DNA of 29,464 nt from Elysia marginata (Eukaryota; Mollusca; Gastropoda; Plakobranchidae). Below the pieces are notes generated by a model that was given only the letters and a program-made list of their open reading frames with translations, did no database searches and was not told where the DNA came from. The DNA lies in NCBI GenBank assembly GCA_019649035.1, contig BMAT01008641.1, positions 261,279 through 290,742 on the forward strand, read 5' to 3'. Below, in pieces: positions 19,261-29,464 of the stretch (position 1 is its first letter; each line of letters begins with the position of its first letter). A program made the position numbers and the translations under genes.

Positions 19261-20525
19261 TCAAAATGTGTTGTTTAAATAATTTGAAAAAAAAAAAAGT
19301 TCTCCGAGTTAAATCAAATCGAAAATATTTATAGGTATATCGCGTTTGTTGTTTTATCATTATCTAAGATACTTCTTCAGCGATCTAGCAGCACATCACA
19401 ATATGGCCATTGAACAAGCACGAGAAATTAAAACAGATGGAAGATGATTGTCAAATTTCCATCCGGTTGATAATTTTATACATGTATTTTGCAACCCGCG
19501 AAAGTAATTGAATCTGATATTTCTTTCCAACACGAACCGTTTAACATACAGGATAATGTTTCAAACATGCGGTGACTTGACTTGATGTGAAGGACAAGTA
19601 ACACAGGTACAAAACGAATGCGTGGTAAAATTAGCAAAAATGTGCCCTTCACCTTCAAAAAATAAAATAAAACTTGACGCGCAGAACCTAAGCTCTTAAG
19701 GATACCTGACACGTTGCGATATATCAAACAATTAAGAAACGACCTGTCTAAGCTAAGGATCGGTGTATGCAATTGAAAATTCTGATCCAATTTACAGGAT
19801 TGCACGTCGAGTCGGAGACACTTTTTTAGGACCAAGTAGAGCCGCCTGACATTATTGTAGGATTTTGGTAGAGAGACAGATAGACAGCGGGAATTCCCCC
19901 AAAATAGGTCGCGACCGGAACTAAAATTTCCGAAGTTTAGCAAATACTTATCGGAACTAAAAAAAATACATTTTTGTAATCAGAGCCCTTACATTAGCAT
20001 ATATGATCGCGATTACTTTAAATGGTGAGTTGGGTTTTTTTTTTTTTGTAGAAATATTTTAAAAGCTTAAATGCAGCGTTTGTAAAACAAATACACCTCC
20101 GCCCAACCCATACACACTTCATCTATTGTCCGTATGTGAAAACGACACATTAATCACCTGACCTCAACTTCTAATTTATAGACTTGCGCTTGTCTGAAAT
20201 CCCGGTCAGAAGGATGCAGGCATTTCAATCACGGTTTGTTTTATTAGAAAAAGAAATAGGAGAGCTGAAAGTAAATGCGCCTGGCTATAACCAGACTCCG
20301 ATATTGTTACCTGTTGATTCATGTCTCACTTAGAACGTGCATGTAGAGCCCCCAAAAACTATCATAGTCTTTTGCGCAGAGACCTTGAAGCATCCATATC
20401 GTTGCGTGTTTTTGGAATGGATTGGACCATATATTCTCACAACGAGTTCCTCAAAATAGATGGTCTGACCTTGTTTCAAAGATTCCATGTGCCGAAATTA
20501 AATAGGAAGAGCAGACAACGATTTA

Positions 20526-20690
20526 CTGTGGAATTCACTCAAAGCTAACACTAGCGAAACGGGAAATTTTTTATTAAAAAGTCAACTGTTTGGTAATCCA
20601 ATTTGTCCATATTTCTCAATATCTTTTGTTAAAGTTAAAGTCAACCCTTGCTTAACGTCAACACAATTTGTCGTCCCAGGGTGTTAACAT
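20526..20690. mobile_element. MITE-like repeat copy 1 (pogo/Tc1-like ends)
   Basis: CTGTGGAATTCACTCAAAGC parallels 22037 onward over about 115 bp, ending TTAAAGTTAAA in both. A second end-like string, AGTCAACCCTTGCTTAACGT, follows at about 20637. Terminal CAGTsGA..C(T)TAA sequences are typical of pogo/Tigger-type elements; the family name is inference. Confidence 0.45.
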
Positions 20691-21333
20691 TATCCAAGTT
20701 TTACTGTTTTTATTCAACCCTTTCGTTTCACTAAAACTAAAAATATGATCAAAACATTTTTCATCTTGCCAACAATTACATGCTGTTGTAGACCCCTCAA
20801 AACACTCCAAATCTTTGAGATTACAAAGAACTTTGTTCATTGCCAAACTATTTTCATCGTCTTGTAACTTTTATTATTTGTTCCGATTGTTCGGCAACGA
20901 ACCTGTTTAAGCTTTAAGATCGCAACTTTTTTCAACTCTTGCGGGCGGGCGCTATTTGGTTGAATTGTTGAATTTGTGTTCAGTTTTTCGCACCTGTTTA
21001 GAGAAATTTTGTCATTCCATGAAATTAGCACTTACAGTGCAATAATTACTTAAAACCTGATGACCTGCTTAATCATAATTAAACAAAGGCCTTCTCAACA
21101 AAATAATAAAAGCTATTAGAATATTTTCTTTTCCCATATCAAGCACCACTAGAAAAATTGTTCGAATGGACGAAGTGATAAATAAAATGTCAAAAAAAAA
21201 AAAAAGGTTTTCGGTGCAGTTCAGGTTTGAGCATAAACGTATAATTCTAAACATGAATGGTGAGAAAAAAGTGCAGGTACTATCCCTCACTATAAAGGTG
21301 AAGAAAGAAAAAAAAGAAATTTATTAAACTTAC

Positions 21334-21405
21334 GAAGTGGTGATGACGCCATGTTGAACAAGATTAGTTTTTTTTCTTCTGGGGCTATTATATTTCTACT
21401 GCGTG
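21334..21405 (-). other. Candidate 5' exon upstream of FAM234 with upstream ATG
   Basis: On the - strand TTCAACATGGCGTCATCACC ends at a strong donor, CTTC|GTAAGTTT. AACATGGCG resembles the YY1-type element common at metazoan start sites. Its ATG (21352-21350) would begin a short frame. Spliced to 18194, that frame is out of register with the FAM234 ATG and overlaps it, so it would act as an upstream ORF. The start of the exon is estimated from the TATA box. Confidence 0.4.
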
Positions 21406-21430
21406 CAGATCAAGTCCGTGCTGACAGATT

Positions 21431-21438
21431 TATTTATA
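21431..21438 (-). promoter_or_regulatory. Candidate TATA box (TATAAATA)
   Basis: CTCTATAAATAAATC on the - strand, about 80 bp upstream of the candidate upstream ATG. A transcript start about 30 bp downstream (near 21400-21408) would fit the 5' exon. No CpG-rich block is seen here. Confidence 0.35.
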
Positions 21439-21503
21439 GAGTTCTAGGTGTGTTTGAATTTCCACTTACTCAGTGCTAAGAACATTCACTACAAACATTA
21501 AGG

Positions 21504-21730
21504 GTATCTGCCACAAATTGTATAATCACGAGATTTTTCGTAGCTCATAGCCTCACAAACCAATAAAAAGTCAAGACTTATTTAAAATTCTGGTAGCATT
21601 GTCTTCAACAAAGATGTTAAAATAAGAACTTTCATATAAAGTGTTATATCTACCACAAACTGTATTATAATCACAATGTTACAGGCAGTTCACAGCCTCA
21701 CACAACAATACTAGAGTGGTTTGTCTTTCC
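21504..21730. repeat. Direct repeat with about 142-bp period
   Basis: TATCTGCCACAAATTGTATA (21505) and TATCTACCACAAACTGTATT (about 21647) each continue into ATAATCAC and later AG..CA(T/C)AGCCTCACA. The copies are clearly related but diverged. Confidence 0.7.
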
Positions 21731-21786
21731 TTGCAACGCGACACACTACCGTAATCATAGTTCGGTATCACTAAAATTAACAGCCT

Positions 21787-21942
21787 TTACTCATCAACTC
21801 CTACATCAACGTGTGAGGAAAATTTTGCAAGCGCATCAAAGTCCTGAGTTACAGTCACCATCGCCCGCGACAGGTGCCCCTGACAAGGTGTTTCTGATTG
21901 TACTGAATTCATCCACTTGACTAAATCAGCGTACTCAGACAT
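21787..21942 (-). CDS. Candidate small coding exon (51 codons), unassigned
   Basis: ATG at 21942-21940, TAA at 21789-21787, in a block richer in GC than its surroundings. The product begins MSEYADLVKWMNSVQSETPC and ends SSHVDVGVDE. A donor, GATGA|GTAAAG, overlaps the stop, so this may be a first coding exon and not a complete mini-gene. The pattern L-V-x-W-M-x-S-x(5)-P-C-Q and DALAKF recalls the start of the N-terminal CH-like domain of HOOK proteins. The likeness is short, and no following HOOK exon is visible at lower coordinates. It does not splice in frame to FAM234. Confidence 0.4.
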   Translation of the reverse strand: MSEYADLVKWMNSVQSETPCQGHLSRAMVTVTQDFDALAKFSSHVDVGVDE

Positions 21943-22036
21943 TTAGAAAGCAAAAAACATAGTCAGTTGAATGACGCGTGTGACCTCAAGCCCAGTCGAC
22001 CTAACACCAAAATGAATGAAATTTTACAATTTATTC

Positions 22037-22177
22037 CAGTGGACTTCACTTAAAGCCAACACTTCTCAAAGAAACTCTTGCTGGAAGTCAATTTGGTTTG
22101 GTGGTCCCATTTTGCATTTCTATATGTTTCTGTAATGGTTAAAGTTAAAACATTTTGGGGGGGTCTAGATTCCACTG
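22037..22177. mobile_element. MITE-like repeat copy 2 with CAGTGGA ends
   Basis: Begins CAGTGGACTTCACTTAAAGC and ends TCTAGATTCCACTG followed by TA. The outermost seven bases form an inverted pair (CAGTGGA/TCCACTG). 141 bp long and non-coding. Diverged match to 20526-20640. Confidence 0.5.
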
Positions 22178-22489
22178 TAAACGTTCCTCACAAAGAATGG
22201 TGCGTGCCTTTTGAACGACAAAAATTTGGACACGATTAAGCGGACCTGATGGAGTATGTGTATTCGGGGGATGGATCAAAGCCAGGAAGAAAAACAGGGA
22301 GAATTAATCGGCCCTAGGAGTTGAGAGTGGGAGAGACAGTTAGTAAGACATGACGTAAGGCTGCTAAGATAAGTTTCATAAACATAATACAGGTACAATT
22401 AAATTGAGAAACCGTAGCAATGGAATAAAAAATAAACGACAGTAACGAGCCCTGTTTTCTGTTCTCTTTTTTTTCAGAATGGCGGCTGG

Positions 22490-22522
22490 GAGAGAGCGGG
22501 AGACAGAGATAAAAAGATAGAC

Positions 22523-22553
<31 letters not shown>

Positions 22554-23215
22554 GAGACAGAGAGAGGGGGGGGAGAAGGCAAACAGAAAAGAGTAAACGA
22601 AAACTGCAACGGAACTCCCGAGTTTATGTAAATGTCTTGCCGGGCGGCTCGGCATTCCCATGTCTAGGTGACTCAATTTACGTTTGATGACACACACAGA
22701 CCGGCCAAACTGGATGAGACGAGCGAGGTGCGCAATCATACTGACCATCCTGAAAGCGTCGGCTCACGTGCTACTGGTCAAACATGAAGAAACGTGTGAT
22801 GGGGGCACACAAAGGAGAGAGATAGAGGGGGCTTAGACAGAGGCGGACAGACAGGTAGACAAAGGGAGATAGATAGACGAGAGAGACAAATAGAAGAGGC
22901 AGACAAACAGACAGAGGGAGATAGAGGCAGACAGACTAACAAACAGACAGAGAGATAGATTGACAGAGACAGACAGACAGAGGGTAGCGGGTTGTCAGAG
23001 AAAGTGGGATTTGGCAGAGAAAGAAGAAAGAGAGACATGAGAGAAAAAAAAAAACGAGGAAGGCAGACAGACGGGGAGTAAGTTAGGAAGACAGAGCCTG
23101 GCGAATTGTGAGATAAAGTGGCAGAGAGAGGAGGACTAAGCGCAAATATAACGATGAAAAATAGACAAAGAGAAAAAAAGCGAAAGAAAACAGAAAGACC
23201 AGAAAAAGAGTTTGC
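22490..23215. repeat. GAGA/GACA microsatellite region
   Basis: Interrupted (GA)n and (GACA)n blocks at about 22490-22570 and 22805-23110, with purine-rich flanks to 23215. The minus-strand frames here translate as Ser/Leu/Cys-rich strings and are artefacts. Between the blocks (22600-22790) is about 190 bp of non-repetitive, higher-GC DNA with no open gene. Confidence 0.9.
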
Positions 23216-26040
23216 TCATGCGATGATTTTAATTAAATCGAAGTTGATAAAGCGAAGTATTAATCCTTTTATTTTTCCCGACTGATTCCTGTATATATAA
23301 GGACTTGTAAATAACTCTATTTTCACCTTAGTCGGTGTTATTTGTTATGTCTCACGGAGATCAAGTTAAAAACATTGAGTTGTCACTATAATCATTCCAG
23401 CATACCCATATCTAATGAAATTGTAAGATTTAATATTTCTGAAAGATCCTAAATTTGGTAGGCGATAACGTTAAAGAGTTTTTTTATATGACCGGTACAA
23501 GCATTTCTGGTGGACTGAGATTTTATACAGTACTGCCAAACACTTCTATTCTTAGGAAACTGAAAATTGTCTGAACTTGCCGTTAAAATTTCTAAACTCC
23601 TGCGTTTGCTGAACTTTGTCAGAAGTCAACACATGGGCCGGTCTTTTTTTTTTTATCTGCCATTCTGCTAAAGTTTAAATTCTTTATTGCTTTGTCAAGC
23701 ACAAAGGAAAGAGACAAAAGCCATCAAAATCTTTTTATTTTGTTTGTTTGTTTCTTCTAAACAACAGATACAACTTGAAAGTGGGTTAAATTTAGACAAG
23801 TAGCCAATTACACGTGAATTGGACATTTTAAATTGCGAACTGGTCCTACATCACATTCAATGCAGAGGAATGAAGCTAGGCAATAATAATAATAATAATT
23901 ACATGATGTAACAGTCTTATGGCATAAGAGTCTGGCATGCTGCCTAAATGTCATTTTATATAGACCATAATGACCTGTGCTATGTCTATTCAAACAAGTA
24001 CAGGTAGCAGTTTACATAGTCTGGGATTAGCGCTGGGGTAAAACTTGAGGCCAAATAAGAAACAAAGGAAAAAAATCACTTTAAAAAGGAGGAGAGCAAA
24101 AGAAGGTTAGGCAACAACCAGATCCTGAATAATGTTTGTTCACCACAAACTCCTATATTAAGTTTTGTATTAGGTTTTTGAGCCATTGAACTTGGTCACC
24201 AGCAACCACTGCAGAGTAAAGTTAGTCAACTTCACTTCTTTCATGTCTACTATTAGTTGCCCACCTTACGACAAAGGTAAAAAAAAAACAAAACACTTTT
24301 ATTCCTTCTTTCTGGGGTTCACATTTGGCCACTGTGTTAGATTTTCAACCCACTCAGTCTGTCAAGTTAAAAAGCCTACAGTATATGTACTAACAATGGC
24401 CAGCACTGACTTTTCCCTATCCCTTTAATTATTGGTGTGTACAAGTGGGCCTACTGTGTTGCTGTGTTCGATGAATAAGGGTGCCATCGGTGTGGTAGCT
24501 TTACAAAAAAGGTGCAAAATATTTTATGTGAGCTATGAGCCCAAAGCTAGACCACCATACTCAATAGGTGTGTCAACCTAAACCTAAACAAATGTAATCT
24601 ACATGTATCTCTTTTAGGCTGGTAGTATACATGAAGTTAGCTTAAGGTAGAACTCAACAAGTCTTTGCTGTTATGGGCTGGCACAAAACAAAATTCTTTT
24701 TTTTAATAGAAATTTTATAAATTAAAAAAAAAAACAACTATAAGAATAGTAACAGGGTTGAGTTTTGGCCTGGGTTTTATTTAATTTTGGTCCAAAAATA
24801 GAAAGTGATAATTTTCTCAGATTGTCTATCAACACAACTTAACTTGTTTTGTAGAAGAGCCAACTATGACATTGAATATCTAAAAACAACTCCAAATCAT
24901 ATTTACCTTTTTACTGCTACACTCTTGGCCAACTTGATGAAGTGTTCCTGTTTTCCACAGCTTTACATCCTTACAGCACTTAAAGAAACTGATGCATCAC
25001 CTGAAAAAAGATTTTTAAAAAAGTATTTCAATTTTCATAGTAATCACTAAACAACTGTTAATTATTTCTTGAAAATTCATCACACTGAGAAAATTCTTAG
25101 AAAAAATTTCATTGACTACTTTGACAGCTTTCTTTGTTTTAAAAAATATTAACAACCATCTCAAAATAATAACATTAAAAGCTTTCCCGAAAAGGTGGGG
25201 CACCCAAGCTTGGGTGGACATTTTAGAACAAATGTAAAATTTGAAATGAGCAACATAAACACAATCAGCTTTTGACTTTATCATAACAATGAAAATTGTG
25301 CTTACTGTGTTAATGTAGCACCAGGAATAAGACCCCCTGTATGCTCACTACATATCATTCCATGCGGAAAACTTGTTTTCTTTTAAATTTGGAGCTAAAT
25401 AATGGTACTACCTGTATACATGTACTTCATATATAAAAAAAACATTCACTTAAAATTATCAGTTGTTTGATTTGCAGTTAGAGCAGAGCCTTGGAACCGA
25501 CTCATTTTTAGAACTAAATTAACTATGTATTTATTTTGACATGTTCACTTCGTGTCCACTGTCATTGAAAGCACTTATGTCTTAACTTCATGACAAAAAA
25601 AATCCATTTTTGATTTTTAGATATATATTGGGTACTATGCAGTGAGACTGAGAGGCATTATTTTTAATTGTGAAGGGTAATGAGGAGTGATTTCTAGCTC
25701 AAATAAATATTGGTACACCAGAAATACTGACATTGATCATTAGTTTTTGATCAAGGACCAGTGGCATCAGACAGTTAACTCATCAAAAAACGAAAGGAGT
25801 TTTCCAGTGAAAACCTGAAGTGCAAGCTTGCTTCACAAATACCGAGCCCTACAAAAGTTAAGTTGAGGCAGGGATAGCTACTGACAGAGACAGGTTTAAA
25901 CAAGAGTTTGCAACACATGTAGACTCAAGGCTGAAGGTCGAAATCTTTTGAGCAGGCAATATAGTGGCGAACGGTGCTCAAGTGATTTTTTTTAGATTCT
26001 TGATTTATTTTTAATTTTTGAGAGTAGCAAACAGAGTGAA
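23216..26040. other. Intergenic or unassigned, no gene seen
   Basis: AT-rich. Holds (AAT)6 at about 23883 and a perfect 16-bp palindrome CACCCAAGCTTGGGTG at 25201-25216. An 81-codon + frame at 24805-25050 and an 89-codon - frame at 25015-25284 have no recognisable domain or splice context. Confidence 0.55.
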
Positions 26041-26049
26041 GTGAGGGCC

Positions 26050-27620
26050 TAGAGTAGATCTAGATCAGCTTGCTATTACTAGATCTAGATTTATTTAGAA
26101 GAGGCTAGGTAGACCAGAATCCTGGAGTCCAGAAGCTTCTAGTCTTTATAAATATCATGTGATGATGTGTATTTTTGGGGAAGAAAATTCAAGAATATAG
26201 AGCGCTTTATCGTCTGCTATGGTCTTTACAGGTCCATGTATAAGTGAACATGTATTTGAGTAGGTCTCTGAGGGCTAATAGACTACATATCTAGAATTTA
26301 GCCCTTTGTGTTTCCTGTGAAGGCAGACGCTGCAGAGAGGCTAGATAGGTCATAGTCTCTAATTTAGGAAAATGGACCAGAACCTTTAATCTTTAGGAGA
26401 GACAGAGAAGCTGGAAATTGGATTTGAACTGAATGAATCTAATTTTCATCTTAAACCTACAAAGAGTCTAAGACAAACTAAGAAGAGATGTGCATGGTCA
26501 GTTGTTGTATACATGTATTAAACTGAACATTTATAAGTGAAACTGAAAGTAAGAGAGACAAGTCATGATGTGCACATACTATTAAGAACCTCTTGTCTAT
26601 GGAGCCTCTGATGCTAGGTTGACGAGGATCTTATTCTTGGGAGACACTTCAAGAATTTCAAATGTTCCTATAAATTGAATCTTTAGAACCAACAAAAGCC
26701 CAAGTTAAATGTTATAGGCCTATATGGCTCCATCCATTTGACCTTGATGAAATGAAAAGAATTAAGGCATTTTCAGTTTCTTAGAACGAACCTTATATTT
26801 ATAATTTATATTATTGTTATTATTAATATTTTAGCTTCTGGCTTGTCAAACTTAACCAAGTTTTACTTATAAGTCAATTTATGGGTATTCTCGAATGATG
26901 TTACGATTGCCGCTTCTCAAGACTGTCAGTTCGATAGATATATTGATTTGATTACTTTAAGTATTATAACAGGTCTGTGTTAACTTATATCGGTTATAGA
27001 TCTAGATCTAATTTTGATCAATGTTTTTTTGTATCTGCTTTGGCCCATTTCTTGTTAAAATGAACACTGGAAAACAAGCTTTTAAAAGTATGATAATTCT
27101 ACCTGACTTCTTATAGTAGTCAAATCAATATATTTCTATCCACCTGGCAAAATCTCGAGAGAGTGCAATTTTTAAAGAGTACCCATTTATGGACAGTACC
27201 ACAAAACTTTTAACCACTGGTGCCAGTAGACTGAGTAGTCCCTAAATATGATTAATGATGAAATTTACATTTACCCGCCATGTATTCCCTTCCAGTTCCA
27301 TGGGCATGGTGATAATGATCTAAGGGATGGAGGCTTGTGTAGACTAGAATCTAGAATTTTAGATCAAATCTAGATTCTATCTAGTTCTAGACTAGATTTT
27401 GATCTAATCGAGATTTCTAAACTAAACTGTCTGAATCTAGATCTAGATATAAGATAATCTAGATTCTACTTTCTAGATAGCCTACTAGAAAATCTATACA
27501 GGCCTCATAAAACTGGATCATGTAAAGACTGTTAAATTTTCTAGGTCTAAATGTAGATTTTGAAAGATCTTGAGGCTTCTTTATTAAGCTACCTAGATCT
27601 AGAAAATCTAGAATATCGAT
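26050..27620. repeat. Dispersed clusters of CTAGAT/AGATCT motifs
   Basis: AGATCTAGAT-type strings recur at about 26055, 26080, 26998, 27435 and 27595. A dense CTAG-rich block covers 27340-27490. They look like remnants of an (AGATCT)n-type simple repeat. The sequence between the clusters is AT-rich with no gene seen. Confidence 0.75.
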
Positions 27621-28630
27621 TCGATGTCAGACAATATCTATGAAAACAAATCAGAAAAATAATAAACGTTTCTGTCTGCAACTTGAATACAATTCTTCGA
27701 AATTGTAGTCTCCTAAGTCTTAATGTTACACCAAAGTATTGTAGAGATTTTGGGCTCAGTTGTCCGCAGTAAAAAAAAAGCTTGAGCTAACTTTTTTATC
27801 CTTTCACCAAAATGAGCCTCGTGATCGAGGGTAGTCTCCTCATGTACTTTTTTCAAATCCAGAAAAATGTAACCACTTTATTACACGAAGAGACAACGCC
27901 ACCAAACCTATTATTAAATTTTTCTTTCAGTAACGTTATATCAATATAAAAAAGAACGAAAAGTAGGACAAGCGCGGGCTAAAGGCAGCAAAACATCGCT
28001 AAAGAAGCTGTCAATTTGAATGCTTTAAAAACACAACCCAAAATATTTGTTTCCTATTTCATAGTCTCAACATAAACTTTGGGGCACGAGCAACTGCACA
28101 TTGAGGCATTGATGACCAACGCTGAGAAAAGTGATGAAAATGACTGATGCATCAGATTATCAATGACCCGCTTAGTACAAAAGGCGACATTAGCTTCACA
28201 ATACCAGGATCAACTTTTAGTTAATGAAAACTAAATTAAGTGACGGAAGTATCTGAGCTGTTCTGTCAGTCCCAAAACGATACACGGTATATCTGGCGAA
28301 CTCATCAATGAGCCGCTGAGGAATAATAGTTGGTTCGGAGATTTAAGACTTTTTTTTATCTGTTTAGATGAAGCAGAGAACCATTAGCTATTTAGTTGAT
28401 CCACCAGGCCGAAGGCAAAATAAGGCAAACATGACGAGCTGAACTTTCAGCTGAAAAAGCTTTATTGATTTTGAGAATTTTGTATATCGTGGAGAACAAG
28501 AAAAAAGAACCAGGGATATTAGCTCTTTCGGCAAGCTGTATATTTCTCCGTGAGCAGTTTGTCTTCATCTCATTTAATTATATATGGCAGATTCAAACCG
28601 GAAGGACAAACATGAAGATACTTGGGGTCG
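27621..28630. other. Intergenic, no gene seen
   Basis: No recognisable exon, RNA gene or strong repeat. A + frame beginning at 28465 only becomes long by running into the following GA repeat. Confidence 0.5.
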
Positions 28631-28736
28631 TGGGGGGGGGGGGAGAGAGAGAGAGAGAAACTAAGACAGTCATGAGAGAGGGAGAGAGTGAGAGACAGAC
28701 AAACAGAGACAGACATGCACGCACAGACAGACATGC

Positions 28737-28767
<31 letters not shown>

Positions 28768-28775
28768 CAGACAGA
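28631..28775. repeat. GA/GACA microsatellite with G-run
   Basis: A run of about ten G followed by (GA)n, a (GACA/CAGA) interrupted section and (AGAG)n to about 28762. Both strands give spurious low-complexity frames. Confidence 0.95.
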
Positions 28776-29464
28776 GCATGGTTTTTGTTCACGTCAAAAG
28801 TAAAAAGTTTATTCATTTTGTGATTAAAAAAACATCTTAACCGTGCATCTTTCTCTACTGAGAATAAGTTCTGTTGTGTTCCTTAGAGGTGGTGCGGGAT
28901 AATTTTACCATCAAGACAGTTCCATCATTTTATAACAGCTAGAGAGAACAACCATGTTACATGGCCAAGCTTTCTGCCAAGATAACCAAGGGAGACAGCA
29001 TACACACAAAGAAATTTACCCGGTTACTTCCCCTTAGTCCACATCTCTCATAGAAGTACATGTAGAAAGTAGTGCTTTTACCATCGCTTTTAGTTTTACC
29101 CCGCATCCCTAACACTCCGATCGCCGACTTCAGAATAATTTAACTTTTATTGCTCCAGGTAAATTTATCTACCGCCTTGCTCTACTTGCAGTAACGTTAA
29201 TGACTTGCTGCCTGATACAGTTGTGTATATTTTTTTTAATATTTTTTAAATCAAGGAACTATTTCGAATTGTATGAAAATTTCTTTTTTTTTTTCAGTAC
29301 ACAAAAATTAACGTATTTTGTGTGAGGAAAGAAAACTGTAGAAAATGGGGGATGAGATTAGAGCGCAAATTAATGTTCCTGTTGGCAAACTCCCTCTTTG
29401 AAGTCGATTGCTTACTGGCAAGAACGGTAACTTTGTGCTATAACGGGGCACAGATATGGAGAGA
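28776..29464. other. Window end, no gene seen
   Basis: AT-rich with T-runs at about 29230 and 29284-29295. No exon with family motifs and no tRNA-like cloverleaf was recognised. Confidence 0.5.

Larger units (their letters stand above)
18195..21333 (-). other. Probable 5' UTR intron of FAM234
   Basis: Inferred from the acceptor TTTTTTCCCAG next to the coding exon and a donor C|GTAAGTT at 21334/21333. Inside are a LINE tail, a T/G homopolymer block, a 155-codon - strand frame (19476-19943, TTG start) and a 75-codon + strand frame (20321-20548). Neither frame has family motifs I recognise. The join itself needs transcript data. Confidence 0.45.

Noticed and set aside
22314-23038. Minus-strand frames of 144, 77 and 86 codons
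   Set aside because: Ser/Leu/Cys/Val periodic strings are translations of GAGA/GACA microsatellites.
25201-25216. 16-bp palindrome CACCCAAGCTTGGGTG as a regulatory site
   Set aside because: A single isolated palindrome with no gene nearby; not enough to assign a role.
28465-28803. 112-codon + frame and its opposite-strand partner
   Set aside because: Most of the length is a GA/GACA repeat read as RERERE or SLSLSL.

Overview
This is eukaryotic, AT-rich animal DNA. Genes are split by long introns, the splice sites are GT-AG, and there are many microsatellites and degraded transposon ends. Both recognisable genes are conserved in animals. The intron style, GACA/GAGA tracts, CTAGAT clusters and LINE tail suggest a lophotrochozoan, most likely a gastropod mollusc; that placement is inference. 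There are no bacterial operons, CRISPR arrays, rRNAs or confident tRNAs. Region 1 (1-2356, + strand): the last three coding exons of SGSH, lysosomal N-sulfoglucosamine sulfohydrolase of heparan sulfate breakdown. The catalytic N-terminal half lies upstream of the window. The intron before the first exon here holds diverged repeats with a period of about 140 bp. Region 2 (2916-18194, - strand): a complete FAM234 gene (FAM234A/ITFG3-FAM234B family), convergent with SGSH. I joined 14 coding exons whose phases all agree, giving about 671 residues: an acidic cytoplasmic tail, an RRKR stop-transfer motif, one membrane helix, then an extracytoplasmic beta-propeller-like domain with four FG-GAP/EF-like calcium loops. 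It contains one GC-AG intron, one 41-bp intron, a 52-bp tandem array that repeats the exon 4 splice donor, a larger duplication beside an assembly gap (13233-13591), a decayed copy of part of exon 3, and two extra exon-like blocks. Region 3 (18195-21440): probable 5' intron and candidate TATA promoter with a 5' exon of FAM234. A LINE 3'-end relic and a poly-T/poly-G tract lie inside it. Region 4 (21440-29464): mostly non-coding. It holds a candidate 51-codon coding exon on the - strand (21787-21942), diverged pogo/Tc1-like MITE ends, a 142-bp duplication, long GA/GACA microsatellites and clusters of CTAGAT motifs. I found no confident gene between 23.2 kb and the end. SGSH and FAM234 have no known joint function; they share only a convergent 3' boundary. 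The best candidates for something unusual are the structural oddities inside FAM234.
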